DNA from: Candidatus Zipacnadia bacterium
GTDB lineage: Bacteria > Armatimonadota > Zipacnadia > Zipacnadales > Zipacnadaceae
Assembly: GCA_029821215.1 (NCBI GenBank)
Contig: JALGTV010000069.1
Location: 1 to 7,201, forward strand
DNA: 7,201 nt
Direction of reading: 5' to 3'
Of the stretch, positions 5,105-7,201 are shown piece by piece (position 1 is the stretch's first letter; every line of letters starts with the position of its first letter). Made by a program: the position numbers and the translations under genes. Under the pieces are notes generated by a model that was not told the DNA's origin, did not search any database, and saw nothing but the letters and a program-made list of their open reading frames with translations.

Positions 5105-6511
5105 CTAACCGCACAAGGCTTTCCGCAGGGCCTTGCCCTTGTCCAGGGTCTCTTGATATTCGGCCTCCGGCTCTGAGTCGGCCACTATGCCTCCCCCCAC
5201 CTGGTAGTAAGCAATACCGTCCTTTATGATAAAGGTGCGAATGACGATACTGAGTTGCATATCGCCATCAAAGCCCAGATAGCCAATGTTGCCGGTATAG
5301 ATGGCGCGGCGGGTCGGCTCCAGCTCATCAATTATCTCCATAGAGCGGATTTTGGGGGCTCCAGTGATGGAACCGCCCGGCAGCACCGCCCGCAGCAGGT
5401 CAATATTGTCCGTGTCTGTCTTTAGCTGCCCGACCACCGTACCGACCAGGTGATGGACGGTGGGAAAAGTCTCCAGGGTGGCCACCTGGGGAGTGCGGAC
5501 CGTGCCAAACTCACATACTCGGCCCAGGTCGTTGCGTTCCAGGTCTACAATCATCACCAGTTCCGCATTGTCTTTCTCACTGTTGACAAGTTCTCTGGCC
5601 AGACGCTGGTCCTCTTCCGGGGTGGTGCCCCGGGGCCGGGTGCCTTTTACCGGACGGGTCTGGACATGGCCGGCCTGCACCTCCAAGAACTTCTCCGGCG
5701 AAGCACTGACCACCTGCCCCTCACCAAAATCCAGATACGCAGCAAACGGGGCGGGATTGATCTGGCGGAGGCGACAGTAAAGCTCCCAGGGCGCGGCGGT
5801 CAGGGGCGACTGGAAGCGCTGGGAGAGGTTGACCTGGAATATGTCACCGGCGGCGATGTAGTCTTTGGATTTCTGTACTGCTTGAAGATAGTCAGCCTGA
5901 GTGAAGTTGCTAACTGGCTCACTGGCCGGGGAGAGCAAGGCCGATGGGGCCCAGAGTTCAGAGGCGGCGGCCAATCGCTGTTGCAGTTGCTCGGCCCGTT
6001 GGCGAGCGCGGCGCAGTCGTGCCTTTTCCCCACTCTCGGGCAGACCGGTGCTGATGATATATCCCTGGTGAGTTTCGCTGTCATAGCCATAGATGACATC
6101 ATAAAAAGCCATATACAGGTCAGGGGCCTCAATGTCATCTACGGTAGTACAAGGCAGTCGCTCGATGAAGTGACATAAGTCATAGCCCAGATATCCAACC
6201 GCTCCACCCTGAAAGGGGAGAGGAGCTGTCTGGTGAGGTAGCCGGTAACGGTTGAGAAGCTGTTGCAGCACAGCCAGCGGGTCGCCTTGCTGGCGGGTGA
6301 CGCCGCTGTCATCAGTCACCTCAATGCTGGTGCCCTTGCTCTTAAGGACCAGGAAGGGGTCAGCGCCAGTGTAGGAATACCGGCCGTAACGGGGCATGGT
6401 CATAGCACTATCCAGTAAAAACGGGCAGCTTTCGTGCCTGAGTGATGCACAGACATCGGCTGGCTGGGGCCCGTGGGGTATGGGAAGGATGAATAGGTGT
6501 TCAGATGCCAT
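5105..6511 (-). CDS. pabB: Aminodeoxychorismate synthase component I
   Basis: A chorismate-binding enzyme of 468 residues that adds ammonia (from PabA) to C4 of chorismate. The N-terminal half has an anthranilate-synthase-I-type domain (FLLDSAMT, GGAVGYLGYD at 102-111). The catalytic half has SKDYIAAGDIFQVNLSQRF (215-233), SASPEKFL (269-276), RPVKGTRPRG (286-295), DLERNDLGRVCEFG (323-336), TVHHLVGTVVG (351-361), PGGSITGAPKIRSMEIIDELE (378-398) and VGGGIVADSEPEAEYQE (438-454). Lys 289 in PVKGT is the residue that marks PabB; TrpE has Ala there (PIAGT). The start is fixed: an in-frame TAA lies one codon upstream (6515-6517), and the next Met is residue 37. No Shine-Dalgarno is visible before this ATG, so it may be leaderless or start by another route. 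It heads the pabB-pabA-pabC run, 92 bases after ychF. Confidence 0.93.
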   Translation of the reverse strand: MASEHLFILPIPHGPQPADVCASLRHESCPFLLDSAMTMPRYGRYSYTGADPFLVLKSKGTSIEVTDDSGVTRQQGDPLAVLQQLLNRYRLPHQTAPLPFQGGAVGYLGYDLCHFIERLPCTTVDDIEAPDLYMAFYDVIYGYDSETHQGYIISTGLPESGEKARLRRARQRAEQLQQRLAAASELWAPSALLSPASEPVSNFTQADYLQAVQKSKDYIAAGDIFQVNLSQRFQSPLTAAPWELYCRLRQINPAPFAAYLDFGEGQVVSASPEKFLEVQAGHVQTRPVKGTRPRGTTPEEDQRLARELVNSEKDNAELVMIVDLERNDLGRVCEFGTVRTPQVATLETFPTVHHLVGTVVGQLKTDTDNIDLLRAVLPGGSITGAPKIRSMEIIDELEPTRRAIYTGNIGYLGFDGDMQLSIVIRTFIIKDGIAYYQVGGGIVADSEPEAEYQETLDKGKALRKALCG

Positions 6512-6603
6512 AAGTTAAGTTACGGGCCGGCCTCGCTGCACTGGGTGCGGCCCCTCCGAACAACAGTAGGGATAAGAGCGTCCGATGGAGCTGAGGGTTC
6601 ATA
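6512..6603 (-). other. ychF-pabB intergenic region
   Basis: A 92-base gap between two genes on the same strand. It holds a GGCCGGCC palindrome (6525-6532) and the short repeat TAACT-TAACTT ending just before the pabB ATG, with TAACTT as a possible -10 placed 5 bases from the start codon. No -35 is seen at 17 bases, and no terminator-like hairpin with U-run follows ychF. It may carry a weak promoter for a leaderless pabB message, or the whole block may be one transcript. Confidence 0.3.
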
Positions 6604-7201
6604 CTATTTGCTAAATCGTATTTGCAGGATATCGCCGTCCTGGACCGAGTAGTCGCGGCCCTCCAGGCGCATCAGTCCCTGCTCGCGACAGGCGGCAAAA
6701 GAGCCGTGTTGATCCAGGGCGGCAAAGGCAGTGACTTCGGCACGAATAAAACCTCGTTGCAGGTCAGTATGTACCTTCCCTACCTTCCCTGCTGCCTCCC
6801 AGGCAGTGGCTCCTGCTGAGATGGTCCAGGCCCGCACCTCGTTTTCATTGACGGTGAAGAAGGTAATTACGCCCAGCAACTGGTAGGCAGCGCGAATGAA
6901 TCGGTCTCGTCCCGGCTCCTCCAGGCCGTAATCAGTCAGGAACGCTTTGGCCTCGTCTGGAGATAGCTGGCTGATCTCTTCTTCCAGTTTGGCACAGATG
7001 GTGAGCGGAGGCAGTTGGTGCTGGGTAGATAGTTGCCGGGCGGGCTGGGCTATCCGGCCTTGCAGGTCATCTTCGGCGACATTGAACACCACCAACAGTG
7101 GCTTCATAGTCAGCAAGGTGAAACCTCGCAGGTGCTTGCGCTCATCGGGGGCAAAATTCATCTGTCCCAGCAGGTGGCCACTGGATAGGTGATCGCGGCA
7201 G
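6604..7201 (-). CDS. ychF: Ribosome-binding ATPase YchF (OLA1 family), N-terminal part outside the window
   Basis: The C-terminal ~199 codons of YchF, a universally conserved P-loop ATPase of about 350-365 residues. Despite its GTPase fold it prefers ATP, and it binds ribosomes. The frame stays open to the right edge (RDHLSSGHLLGQ before the Met at 7161), so the ATG at 7161 is internal and the P-loop lies beyond the window. Seen in order are KPLLVVFNVAEDD (the NKxD-replacing region), the helical-arm follow-on with CAKLEEEISQLSPDEAKAF, and the C-terminal TGS domain GVITFFTVNENEVRAWTI, GATAWEAAGKV, VHTDLQRGFIRAEV, LRLEG-type LMRLEGRDY and VQDGDILQIRFSK. The stop is TAG at 6604-6606. It lies upstream of pabB on the same strand, and cotranscription is possible. 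Confidence 0.95.
   Translation of the reverse strand, partial: CRDHLSSGHLLGQMNFAPDERKHLRGFTLLTMKPLLVVFNVAEDDLQGRIAQPARQLSTQHQLPPLTICAKLEEEISQLSPDEAKAFLTDYGLEEPGRDRFIRAAYQLLGVITFFTVNENEVRAWTISAGATAWEAAGKVGKVHTDLQRGFIRAEVTAFAALDQHGSFAACREQGLMRLEGRDYSVQDGDILQIRFSK

Noticed and set aside
5450..6178. A long + strand ORF (242 codons) opposite pabB
   Set aside because: It lies wholly inside the strongly supported pabB gene on the other strand, has no recognisable family motifs, and is a composition shadow.
4514..6511. Anthranilate synthase trpE-trpG
   Set aside because: The chorismate enzyme has Lys in PVKGT, where TrpE has Ala, and the pair is followed by pabC rather than other trp genes.

Overview
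The window looks like a bacterial chromosome of moderate GC content (my estimate is the mid-50s percent). It is gene-dense, uses Shine-Dalgarno sites for most genes, and has short intergenic gaps. The mix of smpB, a lone receiver domain, a ychF-pabB-pabA-pabC run, a GH4 glycosidase and a Tat-exported SGNH hydrolase would suit an environmental Chloroflexota genome (Dehalococcoidia or Anaerolineae-like). That placement is inference from protein flavour only.

Layout, left to right. The 3' two-thirds of smpB (trans-translation) enters from the left edge on the + strand. A single-domain response regulator follows 24-33 bases later. Converging on it is a Tat-signal SGNH/GDSL hydrolase on the - strand, with its own well-formed sigma-70-type promoter near 1605-1636. 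The next ~400 bases hold no intact gene but do contain recognisable debris: an N-terminal scrap of an IS1182-like transposase (+ strand) that abuts a decayed C-terminal scrap of a short-chain dehydrogenase (- strand) at 1785/1786. A complete GH4 glycosidase (+ strand) starts at 2022. Between it and the next gene lies a ~230-base convergent intergenic region with a strong hairpin, a homopyrimidine tract and what looks like the last ~24 codons of a dead trmO (tRNA t6A methyltransferase) gene on the - strand.

From 3559 to the right edge everything is on the - strand. In transcription order it reads ychF (C-terminal part with TGS domain, running off the right edge), pabB, pabA, pabC. These last three form a complete p-aminobenzoate set for folate synthesis: PabB and PabA make 4-amino-4-deoxychorismate from chorismate and glutamine, and PabC removes pyruvate to give PABA. 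The Lys in the PVKGTRPRG motif of the chorismate enzyme argues for PabB rather than TrpE. The pabA-pabC gap carries a perfect 8-bp hairpin next to the pabC ribosome binding site, with an alternative pairing that would cover it.

No CRISPR array, tRNA, rRNA, toxin-antitoxin pair or obvious novel multi-gene system was found. The most unusual content is the set of gene relics in the intergenic spaces and the putative RNA structures flanking pabC.
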